IMG/VR virus record: IMGVR_UViG_3300034283_000161
Span: 1 to 35,481 of that record
DNA length: 35,481 bases
Origin: a virus
Strand: one strand, 5' to 3'
Below the pieces are notes generated by a model, which saw nothing but the letters and a program-made list of their open reading frames with translations, had not been told where the DNA came from and made no database searches. This document shows positions 7,715-16,260 of the stretch, piece after piece (the first letter of the stretch is position 1; each line of letters begins with the position of its first letter). The position numbers and the translations under genes are program-made.

Positions 7715-7889
7715 CAATAAAATCCTTTTTCTTTCTTTTAGGTGGTATTAATCCAACTTTTGATATATGTTTTTTAGAACACATCCAAGTTGCATCTCCA
7801 GTTTCTCTCCAATATCTTAAAGACAAGACTTCTTCTTGACAAGTTTTGCATGGAAATTTTCCTGGATATACTGTAAATTCTTTAGACAT
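7707..7889 (-). CDS. Small zinc-ribbon protein
   Basis: 60 residues from ATG 7889, overlapping the recA-like stop by eight bases. Ligands C14-x2-C17 and C37-x3-H41 suggest one zinc site, and a basic run (PPKRKKKDF) closes the chain. No enzyme motif is seen. Its place between the recombinase and the small nuclease suggests a DNA-bound adaptor, which is inference. Confidence 0.7.
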   Translation of the reverse strand: MSKEFTVYPGKFPCKTCQEEVLSLRYWRETGDATWMCSKKHISKVGLIPPKRKKKDFIDE

Positions 7890-8895
7890 TACTCAACTTA
7901 TCTTTTAACTGTTTTTGTAAGTCTAAATCTTCTTTAATCCTATTAACAATTCCATCTCTTCCTTGTACTTTTGTGCCATCATCTAATTGATACCATGCAC
8001 CAGTTCTATTTAATAAACCAACAGACTCTGCAGTATCAACTAAGTCTCCTATTGCATCAATACCAATATCGTTTCCACGGAAATAAAAATCATATTCCCC
8101 TGATTGAAAACCTGGAGATGTTTTAGAAAATTGAAGTTCCCAACGAATTTTTCTTCCTATTTTTTCTTCAATTAATTTATCACCAATTTTTATTTTACCC
8201 TTAATTGCTTGATTATCTGACTCTGATGAAAATAATTTAATAATACAAGATGAATAAAATTTAGTAGCCTGTCCCCCAGATGGTTGTTGGCTAGTGTACA
8301 TTGCGCTAATATTATTTCTTGATTGTGAAATAAGAACAAGTAGAGTAGGTTTTACTTTATTGTTGGCATAATTAAGCATTTTCCAAGCATTGCTAAAGTC
8401 TCTAGATTCTGCACCTATTTGTTTTGTGTTTTCAAGTGCTTTCATTTCGTCCGTATCTTTTTCAAAATATATGGCAGGAAGCATTGAAGTAATTGAGTCA
8501 ACAACAATAAGATCAACTCCAGCATTCATTAAACCAACGCCAACATCTACCATATCACTAATAGTTCTTGCTTGTGAATAAATTAACTTAGTCGGATCTA
8601 CTCCTAACTGCCGTGCCCAATCTTCAGAATAAGACATTTCAGAATCAATCCATGCACAAACCTTACCTTCTGCTTGCGCTAAGGCAATCATTTGTAAACA
8701 CATAGATGACTTTGCTGATGATTTGCTACCCCAAATAAGAACTTGTCTTCCATATGGTAGTCCACCACCCAGAGCACGGTTTAAACCAAAACTTGGGGTC
8801 GGTTGATACTCAAAAGTAACGCCCTCTCCTGTGCCAAGACGCTTTCTAATTCTTGGGTCTAACTGTGATAATACATCTTCTACACTAACTGACAT
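7882..8895 (-). CDS. recA: RecA-type recombinase with an altered Walker A
   Basis: Strand-exchange ATPase of 337 residues from ATG 8895, behind GGAGG. The RecA core is clear: Walker A at 56-63 (GSKSSAKS), the ATP-activating glutamate region AWIDSEMSYSEDWA (E86), Walker B DLIVVDSITS (D133), the ISQSRNNI switch, and a loop-2-like stretch (SGGQATKFYSS) for DNA binding. In Walker A the glycine before the lysine is Ala61; phage T4 UvsX also departs from the consensus there, so activity is plausible. At 337 residues it is about the length of cellular RecA. It overlaps the polymerase gene by 11 bases and leads the recombination cluster. Confidence 0.93.
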   Translation of the reverse strand: MSVSVEDVLSQLDPRIRKRLGTGEGVTFEYQPTPSFGLNRALGGGLPYGRQVLIWGSKSSAKSSMCLQMIALAQAEGKVCAWIDSEMSYSEDWARQLGVDPTKLIYSQARTISDMVDVGVGLMNAGVDLIVVDSITSMLPAIYFEKDTDEMKALENTKQIGAESRDFSNAWKMLNYANNKVKPTLLVLISQSRNNISAMYTSQQPSGGQATKFYSSCIIKLFSSESDNQAIKGKIKIGDKLIEEKIGRKIRWELQFSKTSPGFQSGEYDFYFRGNDIGIDAIGDLVDTAESVGLLNRTGAWYQLDDGTKVQGRDGIVNRIKEDLDLQKQLKDKLSNV

Positions 8896-11800
8896 TTACA
8901 TCCTCCATTATTACTGTTCCGTCTTTTGTTTTACCAAAACTAAATTTGTAAGACTTTCCCTCTTCAATATGCATATATGCTTTTGGAAATGCGGTAGGAA
9001 ATACTGTTACAGAGTGTAAATCTCTTGCAGTATCTGCTAAAGTTAACGAAGCCATTTTTTTTCCAGCCTTTGTCATTCTTGGTTTAAATGAAACAACAAA
9101 CATTTCATCTTCTGTATAAGGCAACTGCTTATAACTTAAAAATTTAACAAGTGCGCTTGAAGATCCTTTTATTTCATCAACAGGAATTGCAGAAACAATC
9201 CTATTGTCATTACAAAGAACCAAGTAAGTACGACCTGTCTCAATAGTCGTATTTTCATCATCGAATATACCGACACTCCCAGTTTTATCCAGAATTTCAA
9301 CTCTTGACCATCCTTTCCCTCGTTTAATTGCTTTAACCATACCCAAAAGAATAAAAGAACCCTTTTCTTCAAATGAATCTATATCTTGAATAAATGCATA
9401 ATAGTGAGAAGGAATCGTAATATTAAATTCTGGAAGGTTTAAATATTCATAAATGTTTTCTTTAATTTCAGCATCATTTCTTGGATTATCTGGAAATGTC
9501 GCTGCACCAATAACCCTAAGAGCATTAAGCGCTCTACTGTTTACTCCATTACCTTTTGTAAAGGTAAACTCTTCAAGTTCTTTGTATGACTTAAATGGAC
9601 GAGCAGCAATATATTTAGCAGCAATGTTATTAGAAATAAATTTAATTCCAGTTAGTCCAAACCTTATACCCTTACCCTCAATTTTAAAATCAAAATCAGA
9701 GTCATTAATGTGTGGAAGTTTAACAGATATACCCATACGTTTTGCCTCAATAAGATATTCTGTACGACCATCTTTGTCTTTTTCATTTTTAAGAAGAGCA
9801 AACATAAATTCAAGAGGATAGTAGTACTTTAACCACGCCGTCCAGTACGAGAGAGTAGAGTAAGCAACTGCGTGGCTCTTGTTAAACGAGTACCCCGCAT
9901 GTGCCTCGAAATCATGCCATAAATCACGAGCCTGATTAGGAGCAATATAGGCAGAAGCACCACTAACAAAACGCTCTTTATAAGTATCGAACTCTTTCGC
10001 ATCTTTCTTCTTTCCAATAATTTTACGAACTTTGTCGGCATCAGACATTGACATACCACCTAAGTGAACGCAAGCCTGCATAACTTGTTCTTGGTATAGG
10101 ATACACCCATATGTATCATCAGTAAATTCTTTCATAATTTGATGAATATATGACACATTTTGCTTACCATGCTTACGAGCAATATAGTCTTTACCAATAG
10201 TATTCATGGCTCCTGGACGTACTAATGCGTTAGAGGCTGCTAATTCGTTAAAATTCTTTACCCCCATTTTTACTAGAAGGTTTGTATATGGTGTTGCTTC
10301 ACACTGAAATACACCTTTTGTATATCCATCTGAAAGCATTTCATATACCTTTGGATCTGCCATATCAAGAGATAATAAGTCAATATCTTTATAATGATTT
10401 TCTTTAATCATATTTATGCAATCTTTTACTACACTTAAAGTTTTAAGACCTAATGCATCAATTTTAATAAGACCAATTTTTTCAGCCTCTTCCATATCAA
10501 TACCAACGACTGGAATTCTATCGTCAGATCCAGGAGAAGAACGAGTTTCCAACGGCGCATATCTAAAGATTGGATCTTTGCTAGTAACAACTCCTGCAGC
10601 GTGAATACCAGTACCCCTAATACGACCACGTAATTGCTCTCCATAAATTTCCACCTCTGGGTATTTTTCTCTAAACCATTCTGTAGTTTTAGATGTACAG
10701 TATTCATCCCAAGTATCAACAAGTTTTAAAACCTTGTTAACATCTGTAAGTGGAATATCTAAAACTCTTGCAACGTCTCGTACAACACCTTTATCTTTAA
10801 ATTCAAGGAATGTTGCAATAGATGCTACATGTCTATATTGTCTAACTAAATAATCTTTTACTTCATCACGGCGAGTATCTTGAATGTCTGTATCAATATC
10901 GGGAAAGTCATTACGTTCTGGATTAATAAAACGAAAGAATAGCAATCCATGCTCTAATGGATCTATGTCTGTAATGCCAAGAAGGTAACAAACCAAAGAG
11001 CCAGCGGAAGATCCACGACCTGGACCAACCAAGATTCCTTCTTTTTTTGCCCAAGAAATCATATTTTGTACTACAAGAAAGTATGGTGCAAATTTTTTAT
11101 CTTTAATAACAGACAATTCTTCATCAAGTCTTTGCTCATAAGAATCATTACCTAACCAGTTAGAGTTTAACCTTTTTTCTTCTAAAGCGCTAAGTGCTAA
11201 ATTTGCTAATTCTTGGTCTGGATTTTTATACTGAACAGGAAGTAAGTTAAGATTATCCTTAATATCATAATCTTCTACTGTGTCTGCTAGCAATACTGTA
11301 TTTGAGTATATGTCTTCTCTATTAATACCCTGCTTTTCCATTGCTGCTTTAATTTCTTCATAAGAAAGAAGATGAATGTCAAACTTGTTAAATGTTATAT
11401 CACGATCATGACCATACAAATAATCAAGTCTTTCCATCATATCTGTTTTCTTTTTAGACTTTTCATATGTTGCTTCTTTATTAACTTTACCATGTGTATT
11501 TAAAATTAACTTAAATTCTTGAACTTCTTTTTGTGATTCGTCTGAATGATGACAATCTGGAGTAACAACAACCTTAATGTCAAATTCATCTGCAAGTTCA
11601 ATGAGATATTTATTTATTTCTGGTGTGTTATGTGGCATAACTTCAATATAGTAATCACTAGAAAATGTATCTTTAAACCATTTAATATGCTTTTTAGCAA
11701 GTGCAAACTCTTGTTCTTCTAGTGCCTTAACAATAACACTACTAGGACATGCAGATGTTACAATAATGCCTTCTTTATATTTTTTAAGAATTTCAAAATC

Positions 11801-12172
11801 AAACCTTGGCTTCTTAAAAAATCCATCTGTCCATGCTATTTCACTGATCTTGTTAAGATTTTCTAAACCTTTTTGGTTCTTGGCTAGAAGAATAATGTGA
11901 TTGTAAACAAGGTCTTGCTGACCTTCTCTTTCAGACTTATCTCTTTTATCTGATATGTCTGCACACATATATCCTTCTAGACCAAGGATTGGCTTAAGAC
12001 CCTTTTCTTTTGCAGCACGATACAACTCTCTGTGACCAGAAAGTGTACCGTGATCTGTAATTGCAAGAGCGCTCATACCCAACTTGCTAGCACGGTCTAC
12101 ATACTCTTGTGGAGTTGCTATGCCGTCAAATAGGGAGTAGTGAGTATGAATATGTAAGCCTACATAGTTCAT
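8885..12172 (-). CDS. dnaE: DNA polymerase III alpha subunit (DnaE type) with PHP domain
   Basis: Replicative polymerase of 1095 residues. The PHP domain (about 1-240) keeps its metal ligands: H7 and H9 in LHIHTHYS, D40-H41 in ITDHGT, E66, a later NHIILLA, a CPSS, and DCHHSD. It is therefore probably an active 3'-5' proofreading nuclease, as in actinobacterial DnaE1. The polymerase palm has GRGSSAGSLVCYLLG, D425/D427/D429 in PDIDTDIQD, and D572 in IKIDALGL. An OB-like segment follows at about 930-990. ATG 12172 is three bases past the SSB stop with a weak ribosome site, suggesting coupled translation. I saw no clear clamp-binding peptide. Confidence 0.96.
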   Translation of the reverse strand: MNYVGLHIHTHYSLFDGIATPQEYVDRASKLGMSALAITDHGTLSGHRELYRAAKEKGLKPILGLEGYMCADISDKRDKSEREGQQDLVYNHIILLAKNQKGLENLNKISEIAWTDGFFKKPRFDFEILKKYKEGIIVTSACPSSVIVKALEEQEFALAKKHIKWFKDTFSSDYYIEVMPHNTPEINKYLIELADEFDIKVVVTPDCHHSDESQKEVQEFKLILNTHGKVNKEATYEKSKKKTDMMERLDYLYGHDRDITFNKFDIHLLSYEEIKAAMEKQGINREDIYSNTVLLADTVEDYDIKDNLNLLPVQYKNPDQELANLALSALEEKRLNSNWLGNDSYEQRLDEELSVIKDKKFAPYFLVVQNMISWAKKEGILVGPGRGSSAGSLVCYLLGITDIDPLEHGLLFFRFINPERNDFPDIDTDIQDTRRDEVKDYLVRQYRHVASIATFLEFKDKGVVRDVARVLDIPLTDVNKVLKLVDTWDEYCTSKTTEWFREKYPEVEIYGEQLRGRIRGTGIHAAGVVTSKDPIFRYAPLETRSSPGSDDRIPVVGIDMEEAEKIGLIKIDALGLKTLSVVKDCINMIKENHYKDIDLLSLDMADPKVYEMLSDGYTKGVFQCEATPYTNLLVKMGVKNFNELAASNALVRPGAMNTIGKDYIARKHGKQNVSYIHQIMKEFTDDTYGCILYQEQVMQACVHLGGMSMSDADKVRKIIGKKKDAKEFDTYKERFVSGASAYIAPNQARDLWHDFEAHAGYSFNKSHAVAYSTLSYWTAWLKYYYPLEFMFALLKNEKDKDGRTEYLIEAKRMGISVKLPHINDSDFDFKIEGKGIRFGLTGIKFISNNIAAKYIAARPFKSYKELEEFTFTKGNGVNSRALNALRVIGAATFPDNPRNDAEIKENIYEYLNLPEFNITIPSHYYAFIQDIDSFEEKGSFILLGMVKAIKRGKGWSRVEILDKTGSVGIFDDENTTIETGRTYLVLCNDNRIVSAIPVDEIKGSSSALVKFLSYKQLPYTEDEMFVVSFKPRMTKAGKKMASLTLADTARDLHSVTVFPTAFPKAYMHIEEGKSYKFSFGKTKDGTVIMEDVNVS

Positions 12173-12175
12173 CTA

Positions 12176-12832
12176 TTACCAGTCTACGTTGGTAGCAGAA
12201 GAAGTTGATGGACTGTCAAAGCCTAAATAAAATGCTTCTTGTTCAGCATAAGGAATTTTCTTTAATGCTAATTCAAGAGCATATGGCTTAATTGCTGACC
12301 AGTCAAATGGTTCTTTATCTGGTGCTGATGGAATTAATGTATAACTGGTTTCAGTACCCTGACCATTACGCTTTAATTTCCAAGTTAGATTTGATATGCT
12401 ACCTGTCTCAAGTGCATATTCACGAATAGTATTAAATGCGGATTGTTTGCTAACACCCATTGACCAAATAGCCACATAAGGTGCTTCAATTCCATCATCT
12501 ACAAGTACGTTGCAATAAAAACGTAGACGGGCACGCCAACCAGCCTTTGGATCTTTGCGGTGCATTTCTTCCGCCCAGTCACGACCTTCTGACTCCATTG
12601 TGTCTACAGCCTTGCGCTTATAGTCTTTTGGATTTGTATGTTCTTTAACAACTAGAGCAAGACCACGTTCTGCATTATAACTTGCAGAGTCTTCATCTAG
12701 TTCTTCAATGAAACGAATTTTTACTGCTTGTCCATCGGCAATTTTTAACCATCTTACCTTTGGAGAGTTTTCATCATATTTTGGCTTGTCGAGCAGGGCA
12801 TTTATATTTTTGAGTCCCTTTACTACGCTCAT
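12176..12832 (-). CDS. Single-stranded DNA-binding protein, phage type
   Basis: 218 residues from ATG 12832, behind a very good AAAGGAG. It starts with a helix (GLKNINALLDKPKY), followed by mixed beta and basic segments (VRWLKIADGQAVKIRFIEEL, then RARLRFYCNVLVDDG). The layout resembles phage gp32-like binding proteins, and it lies between primase and polymerase, the expected place. The C-terminus is short and only mildly acidic (SATNVDW), without the long acidic tail usual for bacterial SSB. The family call depends partly on context. Confidence 0.7.
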   Translation of the reverse strand: MSVVKGLKNINALLDKPKYDENSPKVRWLKIADGQAVKIRFIEELDEDSASYNAERGLALVVKEHTNPKDYKRKAVDTMESEGRDWAEEMHRKDPKAGWRARLRFYCNVLVDDGIEAPYVAIWSMGVSKQSAFNTIREYALETGSISNLTWKLKRNGQGTETSYTLIPSAPDKEPFDWSAIKPYALELALKKIPYAEQEAFYLGFDSPSTSSATNVDW

Positions 12833-12855
12833 GTTTTCTCCTTTGTTTGTTATAT

Positions 12856-13776
12856 TTAGTTTAGCATAGTAGATATAGAATTGTCAAACTGAAACTCGAG
12901 TTTTCTTATTGACTCATCATCCATATCTCCTATATCTTTATATTGTTTTTCTAAGTTAACAACAGTTACTAATGACCCAAGTTTTTCAATTAACTTTTCT
13001 GTCATAATAACTCCTGCTTCATCATTATCTGCTATTAGTACAACGTTGTTGAAGTACTTCTCTAATAGTCTGATTTGTGATACAGACACATTAGCACCCA
13101 GAGTTGCAACTGCTGGGAATCCTACTTGGTCTAGTCTAATTGCATCAAAAGATGATTCTACAACATAGACTGTGCTTGATGTTTTTATTCTGTTTAAATT
13201 AAAAAGAATCTTGCTCTTAGGTAGCCCTGGAGTATTTTTAAAATCTTTTCCTTCAATAGTTCTAGCAACAAATCCTAAACACATACCTTCGTGATTATGC
13301 ATAGGCACCGTTACGGAATCTTGTTTTTCAGAATATCCAAGAGCAAACTTTGCCATAGAATCTTTTGTAATTTTCCTACCTTCAAAATATCTTATCGCTC
13401 TTGGGGATTCCATTGCTTGATTGTTTAATCTTTTAATAAGCAACTCATCAAACTGAACAAAATCTGGTGGACTATATAGCGTTTTATTAATAACACTTGT
13501 TAAATCTGTTTCTTGATCCTTGGCTCTAATATATCTAACCGACTCAAAGTATGTCCTTCCAGAAACAGTCATTACAAATTCTTCTAAACTTTTTGTAATT
13601 TGACAACTAAAACAAAAAAATCTACCAGATTCTTTTGATATTTCGCCTGCAGGAGTTCTTGTGTTATTGTGATATGGGCAAAAAACTATTAATTCATTTC
13701 CAAATTCTGCCTCAACGTCAGTGCCTATTCCATTTAAAACTCTTTTAATTTGTTCTTGTGTATATATATCTGTCAT
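12856..13776 (-). CDS. DNA primase with CHC2 zinc finger and TOPRIM domain
   Basis: Makes RNA primers for the helicase-led fork. The start is placed at ATG 13776 (MTDIYTQEQ), one base past the helicase stop; the frame is open upstream to 13824 with another ATG at 13788. 306 residues: a CHC2-type zinc finger with C33, H36, C55, C58 (FCPYH ... FCFSCQ), a linker, then a TOPRIM domain with the conserved Glu in VYVVESSFDAI and the D-x-D of VLIADNDEAG. It is shorter than bacterial DnaG and lacks a helicase-binding C-terminal domain, as in many phage primases. A promoter for the next operon overlaps its 3' end. Confidence 0.93.
   Translation of the reverse strand: MTDIYTQEQIKRVLNGIGTDVEAEFGNELIVFCPYHNNTRTPAGEISKESGRFFCFSCQITKSLEEFVMTVSGRTYFESVRYIRAKDQETDLTSVINKTLYSPPDFVQFDELLIKRLNNQAMESPRAIRYFEGRKITKDSMAKFALGYSEKQDSVTVPMHNHEGMCLGFVARTIEGKDFKNTPGLPKSKILFNLNRIKTSSTVYVVESSFDAIRLDQVGFPAVATLGANVSVSQIRLLEKYFNNVVLIADNDEAGVIMTEKLIEKLGSLVTVVNLEKQYKDIGDMDDESIRKLEFQFDNSISTMLN
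12858..12887 (-). promoter_or_regulatory. Sigma70-type promoter for the SSB-polymerase-RecA genes
   Basis: On the minus strand: TTGACA at 12887-12882, an 18-base spacer ending in TGC, then TAAACT at 12863-12858. That is a perfect -35, an extended TGN and four of six -10 bases. It lies inside the last codons of the primase gene, 26 bases before the SSB ATG, and would let the polymerase genes be expressed separately from the helicase and primase. Confidence 0.6.
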
Positions 13777-13777
13777 T

Positions 13778-15001
13778 CTATTTTCCATCTTCATAATCTT
13801 TATATCTGTAATAACCTTTATCAAAATCTACTTGTACTAAAAAATCCCCCATAAAACCATTTCTATTTTTTCTAAATACGCATTCAATAATATCACTATT
13901 TGTAGCACGACCTAAAGCCATTACCCAGTCAGCATCATAAGCGATTTGTCTAGACCATGCAGTTTGACCAAGTGTTGGAGCACTACTTAAATCTTTTACA
14001 TCATCTGGTGTAGCAGAAGAAATAGCAATAATTGGAACTTCTTCTGATATGGCCATAAGTTTAAGTTCACGAGAAAGGTTTTTCATACGTACAGTTTCAT
14101 TATCAGATTTTTGGTTTGGAGACATAAGTTGTAAGTAATCTACAATAACAAAGTCTGGCTTATATTGATCAATCTTTCCACGAATAATAGATGGATTTAA
14201 CTCTCCACCATTGTCGTTAGATATAATATGAAATTCTGGTTTACCCGCTATTTTATTTGCATGCCAGTTTTTAAGCATATCAAGTTCTACTTCGCCATTA
14301 CTTAGTTTACGATGAGACCAAACGCCTTCACCCATAATTGCAAATACACGGTTACGAACTTCTGTTTCAGACATTTCTAATGAAATAATTAATGGAGACT
14401 TACCCTGTTTCCATGCTTGCACTGCAAAGTAAAGAGCCATCCAAGACTTACCAATTCCAGGATACGCAAGAAATACTCCAAGTTGACCTGGCATAATTCC
14501 AGACGGAAGATAGTTATCAAACCCTGGAAGGTTGGTCTTAATTCCAATTTGACCAGTCTCTTTTTGTTCTTGAATTTTTTCATAGTATGCAAGGGCAGAT
14601 TCAAGATCTGTAGCATCAATATCACGTATGGCAGATGTGTTTTTCTTTAATTCAGAAGTTTTTGTAATAAGGCCATTAAGGGCTTCTGATCCATTGCCTC
14701 CCTGAACCTCTCCTGCTGCCGTCCTTAAAATGTCCTTTAGGCTATCGTTTAAATATTCAGTTTGTAACTCTTCAAGGTGATGCTTGGTGGCACCTACGCC
14801 CTCAACTGGCTGAAAATCTCTAAACTTTTCAACAACTAAAGATACTGGCGGAACGGAACTATTATTGTCAAAATATAAACGAATAAAATTCCAAATATCA
14901 TTATGAGTTCTAAGAAGGTTTTCAACATTTGCCTGTAACAAAACATGCATTTGTTTATCTTGTAGTACTGCCGAAATAACTCTTGCCTCTGTATTATTCA
15001 C
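13778..15001 (-). CDS. dnaB: DnaB-type replicative helicase
   Basis: 407 residues from GTG 15001, with AAGGTGG upstream and an overlap with the previous gene. N-terminal residues 1-120 are helical, as in DnaB. The RecA-like motor has Walker A LAYPGIGKS (178-186), the ISLEMSE segment, Walker B FVIVDYLQLM (D288), and a C-terminal RNRNGFMGDF element matching the DnaB arginine-rich region (usually RNGPTG). The first glycine of the classical P-loop is replaced, a change common in phage helicases. It is encoded immediately before the primase, so the two form a fork module. Confidence 0.93.
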   Translation of the reverse strand: MNNTEARVISAVLQDKQMHVLLQANVENLLRTHNDIWNFIRLYFDNNSSVPPVSLVVEKFRDFQPVEGVGATKHHLEELQTEYLNDSLKDILRTAAGEVQGGNGSEALNGLITKTSELKKNTSAIRDIDATDLESALAYYEKIQEQKETGQIGIKTNLPGFDNYLPSGIMPGQLGVFLAYPGIGKSWMALYFAVQAWKQGKSPLIISLEMSETEVRNRVFAIMGEGVWSHRKLSNGEVELDMLKNWHANKIAGKPEFHIISNDNGGELNPSIIRGKIDQYKPDFVIVDYLQLMSPNQKSDNETVRMKNLSRELKLMAISEEVPIIAISSATPDDVKDLSSAPTLGQTAWSRQIAYDADWVMALGRATNSDIIECVFRKNRNGFMGDFLVQVDFDKGYYRYKDYEDGK

Positions 15002-15302
15002 TAAGCCACCTTCTTGCTAATTTTCGTCTTTCTATTCTTTCTAAGTTGTCCTGTTCAAAATCTTTTTTACCACTAATAATTTTTTCTGCATTGTAAGCAA
15101 AATAATTCCAGTTTGGCTCCTGAGCAATGCTAAAATAATATTCAAGTAAGTCGTAGCAACCAGATACGCCATAAGACTCTATAAGAGCATCTGAAGCCCA
15201 TTGCTCTACGTTTAAATTTAAAGATGGCTTTTGCTGATACTTTGCTGTATGTAATTTACTATATCTGCTAAGCAAAGCCATACGGTCTTTGCGTTCAGCC
15301 AT
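14994..15302 (-). CDS. Small helical protein before the helicase, unknown; possible helicase partner
   Basis: 102 residues from ATG 15302, in a TAATG overlap with the gene before. The chain is helical, rich in Tyr, Trp, Leu, with basic ends (MAERKDRMALLSRYSKLH and RIERRKLARRWLSE). No motif is recognisable. Phage genes directly ahead of a DnaB helicase are sometimes loaders, but this lacks an ATPase fold, so such a role would rest on position only. Confidence 0.7.
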   Translation of the reverse strand: MAERKDRMALLSRYSKLHTAKYQQKPSLNLNVEQWASDALIESYGVSGCYDLLEYYFSIAQEPNWNYFAYNAEKIISGKKDFEQDNLERIERRKLARRWLSE

Positions 15303-15514
15303 TACTCTAGTTCAGCAGCCTCTGCTTGAGCCTCTTTAATTTTTTCTGTTAGTTTATCTTCAACAAATTTATATACACGCTCAAATGCTTGATCTGTATT
15401 TTCACTATCACGCTTAGAATCAACAACACCAAGGTCAAGCCTTAATGACTGAAAATTACCAAGATTAAGTGTATATCCTAATGTTACTGATACTTTTGTA
15501 TTATCGTTTTCCAT
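15302..15514 (-). CDS. Small conserved-looking phage protein, unknown function
   Basis: 70 residues from ATG 15514 behind AAGGTGGG. A beta-rich first half (VSVTLGYTLNLGNFQSLRLD) is followed by a charged helix (FERVYKFVEDKLTEKIKEA). I have the impression of having seen similar short proteins in other phages, without a known function. It opens the helicase-primase gene set and has its own promoter-like element. Confidence 0.7.
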   Translation of the reverse strand: MENDNTKVSVTLGYTLNLGNFQSLRLDLGVVDSKRDSENTDQAFERVYKFVEDKLTEKIKEAQAEAAELE

Positions 15515-15543
15515 TTACCCACCTTATTTTGTTTGTTTCTATA

Positions 15544-15561
15544 ATTGTAGCACACTCTGTG
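15544..15561 (-). promoter_or_regulatory. Extended -10 element with an overlapping small dyad
   Basis: The minus strand reads TGC-TACAAT at 15552-15544. Just upstream is an inverted repeat, CACA-CTC-TGTG (15551-15561), that could be an operator. No good -35 is seen. It lies in the 51-base gap before the 70-residue gene and may control the helicase-primase genes. Confidence 0.35.
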
Positions 15562-15565
15562 TTGA

Positions 15566-16108
15566 TTAGATATTCTCTGACCAAACTGGAATATACCTTC
15601 CATCTTCTGTTCTTGTATATGTAAGTATACCCTCTCCCATTCGTCTTGTCAATTCTTGGCTTGTTGGTGTACTATTATTTGTTATTAATCCATCTTTTCT
15701 AGGTTGCCCTATGTGTATTGATCCTAAGATAGATCTAATTTCTTTAACATGGTCCTCCGAATAATAAGATCTAATTTGCCATCCACGTTGTCCATTTGGC
15801 CTTGCTCCAACTGGTAATGGAATAATACCTTTTTTCATTAACTTTGGCATATATTTTCTGTGACGATTAATTAATTTAGCAGTCTCAGCAACGGTATATG
15901 CCTTTTGTCTATTGCGTCTAAAATCTGTTCGTAAACAAGTTTCAAGCCTATCTTTAGTAATATTATAAACAGTAACCATACCAGTAGAACGAGAACTATG
16001 GTAAAGCCTTACGAGGTCTCCATTAAGAAACCATATTTTTTTATTCCCTTTTACTACAGGTTCGTTATTGTACTGTTGGCTCTGGATTTTTCCTTTTGCA
16101 GTAACCAT
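15566..16108 (-). CDS. MerR/excisionase-like DNA-binding protein
   Basis: 180 residues from ATG 16108 with AGAGGGG close upstream. The middle (about 90-140) reads KAYTVAETAKLINRHRKYM followed by an LMKKGIIPLP and a GWQIRSYYSEDHVKEI segment. This is the pattern of a MerR-type winged helix: an HTH, a wing turn, and a Tyr/Ser-Glu-Asp helix. The N-terminal 80 residues are mixed and basic, unlike standard MerR. No effector domain is seen. It may regulate the replication genes that follow; the dyad at 15551-15561 is a candidate site. It overlaps the zinc-ribbon gene by 55 bases, the longest overlap here. Confidence 0.7.
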   Translation of the reverse strand: MVTAKGKIQSQQYNNEPVVKGNKKIWFLNGDLVRLYHSSRSTGMVTVYNITKDRLETCLRTDFRRNRQKAYTVAETAKLINRHRKYMPKLMKKGIIPLPVGARPNGQRGWQIRSYYSEDHVKEIRSILGSIHIGQPRKDGLITNNSTPTSQELTRRMGEGILTYTRTEDGRYIPVWSENI

Positions 16109-16245
16109 CTGCCCCTCTCACTTCCTGACGGAGGATGAAAAAAATCACGAGAACCACATGAAAGACAAAATGTCTCTAGGTGGTCTATATTGCTGTATTG
16201 CCTATCTATAAACATACGACCATTACATTTTTTACAAAAAATCAT
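16054..16245 (-). CDS. Small zinc-ribbon protein
   Basis: 63 residues from ATG 16245, with AAAGGT upstream. Ligands C4-x2-C7 and C27-x2-C30 (KCNGRMF ... FCLSCGSRDF) make a typical zinc ribbon; the tail is basic. It is the first gene after the tail block and runs 55 bases into the MerR-like gene, so the two are probably made together. A transcription-related role would fit the fold but is not shown. Confidence 0.65.
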   Translation of the reverse strand: MIFCKKCNGRMFIDRQYSNIDHLETFCLSCGSRDFFHPPSGSERGRWLLQKEKSRANSTITNL

Positions 16246-16260
16246 ATTTTACCTTTAAGT

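Noticed and set aside
9453-9821. 122-residue plus-strand open frame
   Set aside because: Antisense to the conserved polymerase III alpha gene; no motif; a shadow of its codon use.
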